From Pseudomonas bijieensis (GTDB lineage: Bacteria > Pseudomonadota > Gammaproteobacteria > Pseudomonadales > Pseudomonadaceae), in contig NZ_CP048810.1 of the NCBI RefSeq assembly GCF_013347965.1, forward strand, positions 1,612,001 to 1,676,000: a stretch of DNA of 64,000 nucleotides, given 5' to 3'. The notes below the pieces were generated by a model. It was given only the letters and a program-made list of their open reading frames with translations, had not been told where the DNA came from and did no database searches. Made by a program: the position numbers and the translations under genes. Position 1 is the first letter of the stretch, and each line of letters begins with the position of its first letter. Positions 54,965 through 63,291 of this stretch are shown piece by piece.

Positions 54965-55353
54965 GAAAGGCCTTTATAGGGGGTGGGCGGCGTGGCTGAG
55001 GGAAAAAACCGAGTCAGCAGTGTTGCGTCCAGCAAGACTCGAAGGTCGAGGCTGAAAGCAACAATGATTATATTAATGATGAAATATTATGAAAGAATCA
55101 TATAACGCTAAGGTTATTCCTGTTTAAGCGTCTGGTCCTGACGTGGGCAGGTGGGGCCGCTCAGCACAACGTAAAACTCCGTGTCCAAGATGATCCCGAG
55201 CATCGACGCGACGCGAGAGCAGGTTCGAGTTATTCATGAATATGACGGTCATCACAGTCACTCATCCGATCTATCGTTAGCGTCCAAAATTCTAATCTGC
55301 GATTTAAATAGGGCGTTACAGTAAGTTCCTTCTTGCCCTTGAAGGACGCCAGC
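54965..55353. other. Divergent promoter region, AT-rich core
   Basis: These 389 bases lie between the minus-strand sulfonate-type operon and the plus-strand SDR. The segment 55061-55110 is markedly AT-rich, with ATGATT (55064-55069) and AATCAT (55096-55101) as an inverted repeat, as expected for a CysB/LysR-type control region of sulfur-starvation genes. A TGG-N10-GC match for a sigma54 promoter (55016-55031, minus strand) is weak. No gene seen. Confidence 0.45.
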
Positions 55354-56088
55354 ATGTCATTAATCGCAGAAGTTGCCTGGGTAAACGGTGTCGGTGCTGT
55401 CGAAGGATTAGGCGCGGCGCTGGCACGACGATTCGCCAAAGGTGGATATAAGGTCGCCGTGAGCGGTCGCAGCCCCGATAAGCTCAAGGCCGTCGTCGAG
55501 AGCATCCAGGCACAGGATGGCGATGCGGTGGCGTTGCCGGCAGACGCAGGCAATGAAGCCGATATCCTGGCTGCGATCAAGGCTGTCAGGGAGCTTGGCC
55601 AACTGAAGGTCGCGATCTTCAATGTGGGCAACTCTGTGTCATCCCCCAGCCTTGAACTCAGCGCCGGCCTGTTCGAACAAACTTGGCGAGCTTCGACCCT
55701 GGGCGGTTTTTTGTTCGCCAGAGAAGCCACCCGCGCGTTGCTTGAAAACGGTGGCGGCACATTGCTGTTCACGGGGGCCACGGCCTCCTTGAGGGGCAAG
55801 CCACCGTTCGCGGCGTTTGCAGCGGCGAAGGCCGGACTGCGCTCGTTGAGTCAGTCCTTCGCTCGTGAGTTCGGCCCGCAAAATGTTCACGTCGCGCACG
55901 TGGTGATCGATGGCGGCATCAATGGCGAACGCTTACGCAGCCATGCTCCGCAGCGTCTTGAGCAGCTAGGCGCTGAGGGCGCATTACAGCTTGAGGATAT
56001 CGCCGAAGCTTACTGGTACCTGCATACACAACCGCGCAGCGCATGGACGCAGGAATTGGATTTGCGGCCGTTCAAGGAATCATTTTAA
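55354..56088 (+). CDS. SDR-family protein with atypical active site
   Basis: A 244-residue protein from ATG 55354 (AAGGA upstream). The cofactor loop NGVGAVEGLG is shifted from the usual TGxxxGIG. At the catalytic position FAAFAAAK has Phe where YxxxK has Tyr. NVGNS replaces NNAG. This pattern marks a divergent SDR subgroup common in proteobacteria with unclear catalysis. Followed 29 bases later by a CmcJ/AsaB-type gene, probably an operon. Confidence 0.8.
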   Translation: MSLIAEVAWVNGVGAVEGLGAALARRFAKGGYKVAVSGRSPDKLKAVVESIQAQDGDAVALPADAGNEADILAAIKAVRELGQLKVAIFNVGNSVSSPSLELSAGLFEQTWRASTLGGFLFAREATRALLENGGGTLLFTGATASLRGKPPFAAFAAAKAGLRSLSQSFAREFGPQNVHVAHVVIDGGINGERLRSHAPQRLEQLGAEGALQLEDIAEAYWYLHTQPRSAWTQELDLRPFKESF

Positions 56089-56117
56089 AGCGGCTCGCAT
56101 CGAGCCAAGGAGTTCTT

Positions 56118-56954
56118 ATGGGAACCCATCAGCAAGACATTGCACCTGTATCCGTAATCGGCGAGCTCAACTATCTGCTGGACAATGGCATACGTCCGGT
56201 CAATTACGCATTCGCGCAGCCCGACGGCCAACCACAACGCACGGGTGTCCTGCAGCCGACTCGGGTCAATATTCATAACGCACGCCTGCTCGACACTCCC
56301 GCCACCCTCGATGTGCAAGGCTTTGAGCGAATCGAGCGTCCAAGTGCGGTGCCTGATCTGGAAGACGAAACGCAAGTTCGCCTGCTCTATTACCCCGAGG
56401 CTGACGCACTGATTCGCGAGCAAACGGGCGCCATCAAAACCGTGATCTTTGACCACACCATTCGTGTTGATCAGCCTGGCAGAGAGGCTGCAGGAGTGCG
56501 CGAACCGGTGCGTTATGTTCATAACGACCAGACTGAGCGTTCCGCCGTGCGCCGTGTGTGCGATCACTTGCCCCCGGAAGAAGCCGAGCAACGTTTGCTC
56601 AAACGCTTTGCAATCATCAATTTGTGGCGTCCCATCGGGGGACCGGTCTTTACCACACCGTTAGCGCTGTGCGATGCCAGCACCATCGATCCTGCCGACT
56701 TCCTGCCCAGCGACCTGGTGTATCGCGACAAAGTCGGGGAAACTTTTTCCGTGCGCGCAAACCCGAATCATCGCTGGTATTACTACCCCCGCCTACGACC
56801 TGAAGAAGCGCTGCTGCTCAAGATCTTCGATTCGCGCACCGATGGTGTGGCACGAGCGGGTGCACACACCGCTTTCGATGATCCTTCTACGCCACGTGAT
56901 GCTCCTCCAAGGCGCAGTATCGAATTGCGTGCATTGGTGTTCTTTGCCCACTAG
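56118..56954 (+). CDS. CmcJ/AsaB-family (GA4-desaturase-like) oxygenase
   Basis: A 278-residue protein from ATG 56118 (AAGGAG upstream). Family features are an N-terminal GELNYLLDNG, the central INLWRPIGGPVFTTPLALCDASTID, and the C-terminal NHRWYYYPRLRPEEALLLKIFDS followed by AHTAFDDP. This is the CmcJ/NvfI/AsaB group, linked to hydroxylation or methoxylation steps in fungal and bacterial metabolism and thought to be 2OG/Fe-type. No signal peptide. Function here unknown, in an operon with an atypical SDR. Confidence 0.8.
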   Translation: MGTHQQDIAPVSVIGELNYLLDNGIRPVNYAFAQPDGQPQRTGVLQPTRVNIHNARLLDTPATLDVQGFERIERPSAVPDLEDETQVRLLYYPEADALIREQTGAIKTVIFDHTIRVDQPGREAAGVREPVRYVHNDQTERSAVRRVCDHLPPEEAEQRLLKRFAIINLWRPIGGPVFTTPLALCDASTIDPADFLPSDLVYRDKVGETFSVRANPNHRWYYYPRLRPEEALLLKIFDSRTDGVARAGAHTAFDDPSTPRDAPPRRSIELRALVFFAH

Positions 56955-57288
56955 TTCACGACCGTAGTTCTTCTCCCCTTCGGTGCGCCTTCACTGGCGC
57001 CCGCTCTCAGTCCTGATCTGTCGATCCGGCTTGCGGCCGCCACTCGCCCGATCACCTAGCCGTATATTCGCGCACTGAGCCGCCCCCCCGGCGACATGAT
57101 CACACCCTCAAAACCTACGAACCCTGGCGAAGCCAGGATCTGCGTGGCTTTGCTCCCGCGTTGAACATTCCAGGCATATCCATAGCAATAAAGGATATTG
57201 GTATATACCAGATTGCCTCGCTATAAATCGCCGCAATCAAACACAGTGCCTTGCGTCCATACGCGACGTCAGGCTGGAGTCGATAGCG
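56955..57288. other. Intergenic region carrying the promoter of the THI5-like operon
   Basis: These 334 bases contain no gene. The right part has a promoter overlapped by a palindrome (57198-57227). I looked for a TPP riboswitch core (CTGAGA and its partner) because of the THI5-like product and did not find one. Confidence 0.5.
57198..57227 (+). promoter_or_regulatory. Promoter with HutC-type operator TGGTATATACCA
   Basis: TTGGTA (57198-57203), 18-base spacer, TATAAA (57222-57227). The perfect 12-bp palindrome TGGTATATACCA occupies 57199-57210, over the -35. It differs by one base from the PhnF operator TGGTATAGACCA known for HutC/UTRA regulators, and such a regulator is encoded at 63292 at the end of this gene group. 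Confidence 0.7.
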
Positions 57289-58206
57289 ATGATTTCTGTA
57301 AGGGTAATGCTGGAGTACTTTCATCCCTGGCCTAATTCGGCAGGTTTGTATCTGGCTCGCGAACGCGGCTGGTACCAGGAGGCAGGGCTGGATGTCGAGC
57401 TGGTGGTGCATGACCCTTGGCGCGGCGACACCCTGGATCATTTACTGTCCGGGGCTGTGCACTTCGGCGTGTTCCCCAGCAACCGACTGCTCGTACGCCG
57501 CAGTCTGGGGCAACCGTTGCGGGGAGTGGCAGCGATCAACCACCGTGGCCTGGAGTCAATCCAGACCCTCACCGATTCGGGTATCCAGCGGCCACGGGAC
57601 CTGGTGGGACGGCGTCTGGCACTCAATCCCACCCCTCGCGGGCTGGCCATGGTCCGGCATTTGGTGCGGGTCGATGGTGGTGATCCCGATGCGCTAATCC
57701 TGGTAAATAGTGGTACCCGCGAACTGCGCCCCGAACAACTGGCTGCCGGTGTCGCTGATGCAAGTTTTGGCGGCTACTGGGCATGGGAAGCGCTAATGTC
57801 CAGCCCGGTCGAAGCTGAACGGCGCGTAGTCTGGCCGGTCGATGAGCTCGGAGCACCGGCTTATCACAGCTACCTGCTGGGCGCCCATGAGCGGACGCTG
57901 GAAACGCAACCCGAACTGACTCGCGCCTTCCTGGCAGCCACCGCCCGAGGTTACCTGGCCACTGCTGCCGATCCCGCCAGCGCCCTGCAAGCCTATGAGA
58001 CTGTCACCCCCTATTTTCCCCGTGAGCTGCTGGCGGAATCACTGCAGAAGATCGCCCCGACCTGGTTGCACGAGGGCGCCTGGGGCCGGCAACGGGATGA
58101 ATTGCTCAAACCTTACGCTCACTGGCTGCAAGACAACGGCGTGCTTGACGATGCCGAAGCATGGCGCCAGGCAACCAGTAACGCCTACTTGCCGGAGACG
58201 GTCTGA
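57289..58206 (+). CDS. THI5/SsuA-like substrate-binding-fold protein without signal peptide
   Basis: A 305-residue protein with NMT1/THI5-like fold: VRVMLEYFHPWPNSAGLYLARERGWYQEAGLDVELVVHDPWRGDTLDHLLSGAVHFGVFPSN. In ABC binding proteins this part follows a signal peptide, but here the chain starts with the first strand, so the protein is likely cytosolic like yeast THI5 or a cytoplasmic ligand handler. There is no permease or ATPase partner. It overlaps the kinase start (TGATG). Possibly delivers or builds a pyrimidine-like precursor; uncertain. Confidence 0.75.
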   Translation: MISVRVMLEYFHPWPNSAGLYLARERGWYQEAGLDVELVVHDPWRGDTLDHLLSGAVHFGVFPSNRLLVRRSLGQPLRGVAAINHRGLESIQTLTDSGIQRPRDLVGRRLALNPTPRGLAMVRHLVRVDGGDPDALILVNSGTRELRPEQLAAGVADASFGGYWAWEALMSSPVEAERRVVWPVDELGAPAYHSYLLGAHERTLETQPELTRAFLAATARGYLATAADPASALQAYETVTPYFPRELLAESLQKIAPTWLHEGAWGRQRDELLKPYAHWLQDNGVLDDAEAWRQATSNAYLPETV

Positions 58207-59369
58207 TGGCCACCGTCGAAGCCTTGATGGTGCACGGTTTGAGCCACGAGCCGGTGGCTGCGGACTGGCCGCCACTGGATACCCGCGATGTCGAACAACT
58301 GTTGCTCGGCTACCCGCAACTCGGGCCGCTACTCAGCCTCAATTGGCATAGCCCCCGACCATTTTCGGCAGCCAGCCTGGTACAGACTCGCGCCGCAACG
58401 GTGTTCATCAAACGCCACCATCAGCGAATTCGCACCCCCGCTTGGCTGAGCGAGGAGCATCGGTTCATGGCGCATTTGCGTCAACGTGGTGTACCGGTGA
58501 GTCAGGTATTGGCCGACCGCAACGGCGAAACGGCGGTCGCCCAGGGCGAATGGACGTATGAAGTGCATGGGCTGGCGGAAGGTCAGGATCTGTATCGCGA
58601 GTCGTTGTCCTGGACACCGTTTTTCAGTCAGCAACACGCCTGGTCCGCCGGCGCGTCCCTGGCCCGATTGCACCTCGCCGCCAAGGACTATCAGGCCGCA
58701 CCCCGCCAAACCCCGGTGCTTCTGGCTAACTTCAAACTCTGCACCTGCCAGGATCTGCGTGCCTGTCTGCAAAAGGCCATACACTTGGACCCCGTACTCA
58801 CCGACTACATGAGTCAGCACGACTGGCGCGGCGAATTGCTGCCGCTGCTACTGCCCTGGCATCGCCAGTTGCAACCGTTGCTTGGCCAGCAGCCCGGGTT
58901 ATGGACCCACAACGACTGGCACGGCTCCAATCTGCTATGGAGCTCAAGTGCCGTCGACGCAGCGGTGAGTTGCGTGCTGGACTTCGGCCTGTCGGACCGC
59001 ACATTCGCCCTCTTCGACCTGGCCACAGCCATCGAGCGCAATGGCATTCCCTGGCTGGAGCTGGACGATGGCGGCAGTGCCCAGGCCGCGTTGGATGACA
59101 TCGATGCCTTGCTGGATGGCTATGCCAGCGAAAAACCCTTGTCCTCGGCCGATCTACTGACGCTGGCAGCCTTGTTGCCACTAGTCCATGTGGATTTCGC
59201 CCTGTCCGAAATTGCCTATTTCCAGGGTGTGGTGGGTTCCACCGCCAGTGCCGACGTGGCGTACCACGCCTACTTGTTAGGCCACACGCGCTGGTTTTCC
59301 ACTGAACCGGGCCAGTCTCTGCTCGATCATTTACGGCGCCTTGCCTTAACCAGGAGTTCTGGATCATGA
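58206..59369 (+). CDS. APH-fold phosphotransferase (small-molecule kinase)
   Basis: A 387-residue kinase. Catalytic loop HNDWHGSNLLW (HxDxxxxN) and metal-binding CVLDFGLSD are as in aminoglycoside, choline, homoserine and thiamine kinases; the N-lobe Lys is in ATVFIKRHH. No resistance context. Translationally coupled on both sides (1-bp overlap upstream, ATGA with the rhodanese). Likely phosphorylates the molecule imported by the TonB receptor and PnuC-type permease, trapping it. Confidence 0.83.
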   Translation: MATVEALMVHGLSHEPVAADWPPLDTRDVEQLLLGYPQLGPLLSLNWHSPRPFSAASLVQTRAATVFIKRHHQRIRTPAWLSEEHRFMAHLRQRGVPVSQVLADRNGETAVAQGEWTYEVHGLAEGQDLYRESLSWTPFFSQQHAWSAGASLARLHLAAKDYQAAPRQTPVLLANFKLCTCQDLRACLQKAIHLDPVLTDYMSQHDWRGELLPLLLPWHRQLQPLLGQQPGLWTHNDWHGSNLLWSSSAVDAAVSCVLDFGLSDRTFALFDLATAIERNGIPWLELDDGGSAQAALDDIDALLDGYASEKPLSSADLLTLAALLPLVHVDFALSEIAYFQGVVGSTASADVAYHAYLLGHTRWFSTEPGQSLLDHLRRLALTRSSGS

Positions 59370-60250
59370 CCGCCACCGCAGCCCCCATCCTGATCAGCCC
59401 CGAAACGCTAGTCGGGTACATGGCCGATCCCGATCTGCGAATTCTCGATGCCAGCGTCGAATTGCCGACGCCGCGTTTCGATCAGGATTATCGCGTCGCC
59501 AGCGGCCGCGACGGTTGGCTCCAGGCCCATATACCCGGTGCGCTACACGCGGACCTGCTCGAAGAACTGGCCCAGCCTCAGGCCTCATTCAGTTTTGCCC
59601 TGCCCTGCGCCGATCACTTCGCCAGCGCATTGGCCAGACTGGGCGTCGGAGCCAATAGCCACATCGTGATTTATGACCGCACCGACGGCTTCTGGGCCGC
59701 GCGTCTGTGGTGGATGCTACGCAGCGTGGGCATTGCGGCTCAGGTGCTGGACGGCGGTTTCAATGCCTGGCGTGCTGCCGGTTTGCCTCAGCGCCAGGGC
59801 AATGAATCACCCGTGCCAATGGCCGAACTGCGGTTGCAGCAAAGCCCGGGGTTCTGGATTGACCGTCAAGGCGTGCAGGCAGTGCTGGCCGGCGAGCGTC
59901 CCGGGGTACTGGTCTGCGCCTTGTCCTCAGCCTTGTTCAGCGGTACCGCCCCAAGCCGCTACGCCCGACGCGGGCATATTCCCGGTAGCCTCAATCTGCC
60001 GGCCCGTAACCTGCTGGACCCACAGGGCAAATACCTGCCGAGCACGCAACTGAAAGACCAACTGGGTGACGAGCTGCTCAAGACGCCAGCCCCTCTGGTG
60101 CTCTATTGCGGCGGCGGTATTTCAGCTGCCGCAGTGGCCCTGGCGATGACACTGGTCGGACGTGACAACGTCCTCTTGTATGATGGCTCGCTTCAAGAGT
60201 GGGCCGCGGATTCAAACTTGCCAATGACCACCGGAGCAACTCCGGCCTGA
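59366..60250 (+). CDS. Two-domain rhodanese (sulfurtransferase)
   Basis: A 294-residue protein of TST/MST type. The N-terminal domain is inactive (VIYDRTDGFWAARLWW, Asp at the Cys place). The C-terminal domain has LVLYCGGGISAA with active Cys248. The linker between domains and GHIPGSLNLPARN are typical. Donors such as thiosulfate or 3-mercaptopyruvate transfer sulfane sulfur. ATGA overlap with the kinase gene indicates a shared pathway that may need sulfur insertion. Confidence 0.88.
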   Translation: MTATAAPILISPETLVGYMADPDLRILDASVELPTPRFDQDYRVASGRDGWLQAHIPGALHADLLEELAQPQASFSFALPCADHFASALARLGVGANSHIVIYDRTDGFWAARLWWMLRSVGIAAQVLDGGFNAWRAAGLPQRQGNESPVPMAELRLQQSPGFWIDRQGVQAVLAGERPGVLVCALSSALFSGTAPSRYARRGHIPGSLNLPARNLLDPQGKYLPSTQLKDQLGDELLKTPAPLVLYCGGGISAAAVALAMTLVGRDNVLLYDGSLQEWAADSNLPMTTGATPA

Positions 60251-60370
60251 CGCCCCCAGGGCACACATCGCTTTTTCCTGTATTAACAGCACGGCTCGTT
60301 CCTGGAGCGCGCCTGGGTACCTGTGCCCGGTGTTCGCCTGTCTCGGGATCGCAATCGTCGAGGAGTATTC

Positions 60371-62560
60371 ATGGATATGCTTTACCGGACGTCCCGCGAG
60401 GGAGTATCCGCCCCACGATTCACGCTCAATCTTCTGACCCTGAGCCTGCTGCTGGCCAACACGGTGCATACCGCGCAGGCCGCCGACACCGAACTTCCGG
60501 CGGTGACCGTAACGGGCGAGGACACCTCTGGCTATCAGGTCAAAAGCGCTTCAGTTGGCGGTTTCGATGCCACGCCATTGCTGGATGCACCGGCGTCGAT
60601 TTCGGTGATCAACGAGACCTTGATCAACGACCAGCAGGCTCGCCTGCTCAGTGAAGTTCTGAAGAACGATGCCTCGGTGGGTGAAAGCTACGCGCCGGTT
60701 GGCTACTACGAAAACTTCGTCGTACGTGGCTTCTCCCTGAACTCCGCCAGCAGCTACAAGATCAACGGCCGCACCATCACCGGCGAGCAAAACGTCGGGC
60801 TGGAAAACAAGCAACAGGTTGAAGTACTCAAGGGGCTTTCCGGCTTGCAGAGCGGCGTCACCGAGCCTGGTGGACTGGTCAATTACGTGACCAAACGGCC
60901 GACCGATGTGCGTTCGGTCACGGTGGCCACTGACGATCGCGGCAGCGGCTACCTGGCGACAGACGTGGGAGGATTCTTCGGCAGCGAACAGCAGTTCGGG
61001 CTGCGTGCCAACGTGGCTCATGAAGACCTGCATTCCTACGTCGAACATACCAATGGTCAGCGCGACTTCGCCTCCCTGGCCTTCGACTGGAACATCAGCC
61101 CCGATGCCCTGCTGCAACTGGATGCCGAGTACCAGACCAAGGAACAACGCTCGGCACCGGGATATCAATTGCTCGGCGGCTCCAGCCTGCCACACCATGC
61201 CTCACCGAAAAAACTGCTGGCACACCAGAGCGGCTCGAAGCCCGTTACCACCGATGCACTGAACCTCAACGGCAGCTTCGAGTATCGTTTCAGCGACACT
61301 TGGAAAGGCAACATCAGTGCAGCGCGCAGCCGTGTGGTGATCGATGACTACAGCTCGTTCGCCTGGGGCTGCTACGGCTCCGCCAGTTGCGCCGGCGCGG
61401 CTGTGCCCAACTACTTCAGCCCGGAAGGCGACTACGACATTTACGACTTCCGCAGCCCTGACGATACCCGCCGCAATGACGAGGTACAGGCTGTCCTCAA
61501 TGGCGTCTTCGACACCGGTGGCCTTGGTCACGAACTGAGCGTAGGCACCAGCGCGTTTCGTCGCGTGGTGGATAAACGCGACGCCATCAACGTGATGATC
61601 GGCAGCGCCAATATCGATAGCGAGCCGGCAGATTTCGCACGCTACGACGGTCCGCTCAACGACTCTTATCGACGCCTGGACAGCCGCCAGTACGGACTGT
61701 TCTTCAATGACCGGATCAGCTTCAACGAACAATGGCAGACCGTGCTCGGCGGGCGCGAAGTGCGTCTGGATGAGGAGACATTCGACAGCCAGGGCGATAC
61801 CACCCGACACACTCAACGCTACGTGTTCCTGCCCCAGGCTGCACTGATCTACAAGCCGGTGCAGAACCTGTCGCTGTATACCCGCTACAGCAAGGGCCTG
61901 TCACTGGGCGGTGAAGCGGCGTGGTTCACCACCAACGCCTATGAAATCCTCGCGCCCACCGTATCCCGGCAGATCGAGGCGGGCATCAAGTATGACTGGC
62001 AACGTATCAGCCTGACCGCAGCGCTGTACCAGATCCGCCAGGCATACCAGTACTCCCGGCCGAATGACGACGGCACGTTCACCTTCACCCAGCAGGGTGA
62101 ACAGAAAAACACCGGACTGGAACTCTCGGCCAATGGCTGGGCCAGTCAGCGCCTGCAGATTTCGGCCAGTGTCGCGGCGATCCGTGCACGGGTCAGCGAC
62201 AGCGGCACACCGGCCTATGAAGGTCACCAAGCGATCAACGTGCCGACACTGCGCGCCAGTCTCTACGGTGACTACGCCCTGCCCTGGGTCGAGGGGCTTG
62301 CCCTGCTCGGCGGTGTGCAATACAGCGGCAGCAAATACGCCAATCGCCAGGGCGAGGTCGAGACTGGCGCCTACGCCATCTTCAACGTTGGCAGCCGCTA
62401 CAGCACCCGTATCGACGGTTACGACACCGTGTTCCGACTGACCGTCGACAACCTGTTCGACAAACGCTACTGGCGTGACGCCGGTGAATACATGGGCGAT
62501 GGCTACCTGTTCCAGGGCGCACCACTGACCGCCCGCTTGAGTGCCTCGATCAACTTCTGA
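60371..62560 (+). CDS. TonB-dependent outer membrane receptor
   Basis: A 729-residue protein from ATG 60371 (GAGGAG upstream). Signal peptide ends near AQAAD. The plug has LLDAPASISVINETLINDQQARLLSEVLKNDASV, GYYENFVVRGF and KGLSGLQSGVTEPGGLVNYVTKRP. The barrel ends ...TARLSASINF with terminal Phe. Sequence is in the siderophore-receptor class (FpvA/FhuE-like), but the neighbours suggest a vitamin-like ligand. No sigma/anti-sigma pair is adjacent and there is no N-terminal signalling domain. Confidence 0.92.
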   Translation: MDMLYRTSREGVSAPRFTLNLLTLSLLLANTVHTAQAADTELPAVTVTGEDTSGYQVKSASVGGFDATPLLDAPASISVINETLINDQQARLLSEVLKNDASVGESYAPVGYYENFVVRGFSLNSASSYKINGRTITGEQNVGLENKQQVEVLKGLSGLQSGVTEPGGLVNYVTKRPTDVRSVTVATDDRGSGYLATDVGGFFGSEQQFGLRANVAHEDLHSYVEHTNGQRDFASLAFDWNISPDALLQLDAEYQTKEQRSAPGYQLLGGSSLPHHASPKKLLAHQSGSKPVTTDALNLNGSFEYRFSDTWKGNISAARSRVVIDDYSSFAWGCYGSASCAGAAVPNYFSPEGDYDIYDFRSPDDTRRNDEVQAVLNGVFDTGGLGHELSVGTSAFRRVVDKRDAINVMIGSANIDSEPADFARYDGPLNDSYRRLDSRQYGLFFNDRISFNEQWQTVLGGREVRLDEETFDSQGDTTRHTQRYVFLPQAALIYKPVQNLSLYTRYSKGLSLGGEAAWFTTNAYEILAPTVSRQIEAGIKYDWQRISLTAALYQIRQAYQYSRPNDDGTFTFTQQGEQKNTGLELSANGWASQRLQISASVAAIRARVSDSGTPAYEGHQAINVPTLRASLYGDYALPWVEGLALLGGVQYSGSKYANRQGEVETGAYAIFNVGSRYSTRIDGYDTVFRLTVDNLFDKRYWRDAGEYMGDGYLFQGAPLTARLSASINF

Positions 62561-62595
62561 TAGCTCCCCTTATCGCTTCAGTTGAGGAACACGTT

Positions 62596-63222
62596 ATGTC
62601 CGATCTTGAAATCATCGCCGTCGTGCTCAACATCCTCGGCGTCTGGCTGACCGCCCGGCGCATCCGCTGGTGCTGGCCTGTCAGTGTGCTGGCGGTGTTG
62701 CTGTATGCCTGGATTTTCTATCAGGCCAAGCTCTACTCCGACACGCTGTTGCAGGGCATCTTCGCCCTGCTGCAAGGCTACGGCTGGTGGCGCTGGAGCC
62801 AGGGCGGCCTGACCCATGGCAAGGTCCGGGTGGCCAGGCTGCCCTTGCGTGAGGGATTGCTCGGCCTGCTTTTCGGCGCGCTCGGTGCCGTGTTGCTCGG
62901 CGCCCTGATGTACGGCTTCACCGACGCCGCAGTGCCCTGGCTCGACGCGCTGCTGACCGCCTTCAGCCTGGTGGCGAGTGTCTGGGCGGCACGCAAGTAC
63001 GTGGTCAGTTGGTGGCTGTGGATCGTCCTCGACTGCCTGTATGTCGGCCTGTTCCTGTTCAAGGACTTGCGCCTGACGGCCGCGCTGTACGCAGGCTTTG
63101 TGCTGCTGGCGGTGTATGGTCTGCGGACCTGGCAACGAGATCTGGCGCGCCAGGGGCTGCAACCGGATGCCGGTGACAGTGTGCTCGCAGACAGCTCGAC
63201 GGCTGGCGAGCCGATTCGTTAG
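62596..63222 (+). CDS. PnuC-family vitamin/nucleoside permease
   Basis: A 208-residue inner membrane protein with about seven TM helices, an N-terminal EIIAVVLNILGVWLTARR and the family's LQGYGWWRWSQGG aromatic motif. PnuC takes up nicotinamide riboside; PnuT and PnuX relatives take up thiamine and riboflavin by facilitated diffusion with metabolic trapping by a kinase. An APH-type kinase and a TonB receptor in the same operon fit that scheme. Ligand not determinable. Confidence 0.86.
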   Translation: MSDLEIIAVVLNILGVWLTARRIRWCWPVSVLAVLLYAWIFYQAKLYSDTLLQGIFALLQGYGWWRWSQGGLTHGKVRVARLPLREGLLGLLFGALGAVLLGALMYGFTDAAVPWLDALLTAFSLVASVWAARKYVVSWWLWIVLDCLYVGLFLFKDLRLTAALYAGFVLLAVYGLRTWQRDLARQGLQPDAGDSVLADSSTAGEPIR

Positions 63223-63291
63223 TGTAAGCAGCTTATCGATGGCGTCCACGGACGCCCTCCCTCATCGATCCGCCAACGGACGCACTACCGA

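Noticed and set aside
55016..55031. Possible sigma54 promoter (TGG-N10-GC, minus strand) before the sulfonate-type operon
   Set aside because: Only the four invariant bases match and no enhancer site or sigma54 activator gene is nearby; chance matches of this kind are common.
56955..57288. TPP riboswitch sought because of the THI5-like, kinase and PnuC genes
   Set aside because: No CTGAGA core with its paired element could be found; the palindromic operator explains regulation better.
58206..59369. APH-fold kinase as an aminoglycoside resistance gene
   Set aside because: It is translationally coupled to THI5-like and rhodanese genes and shows no mobile-element context.
63241..63256. GGCGTC-CACG-GACGCC hairpin between the PnuC and HutC genes
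   Set aside because: Six-bp stem without a T-run; too weak to call a terminator and could be chance in GC-rich sequence.
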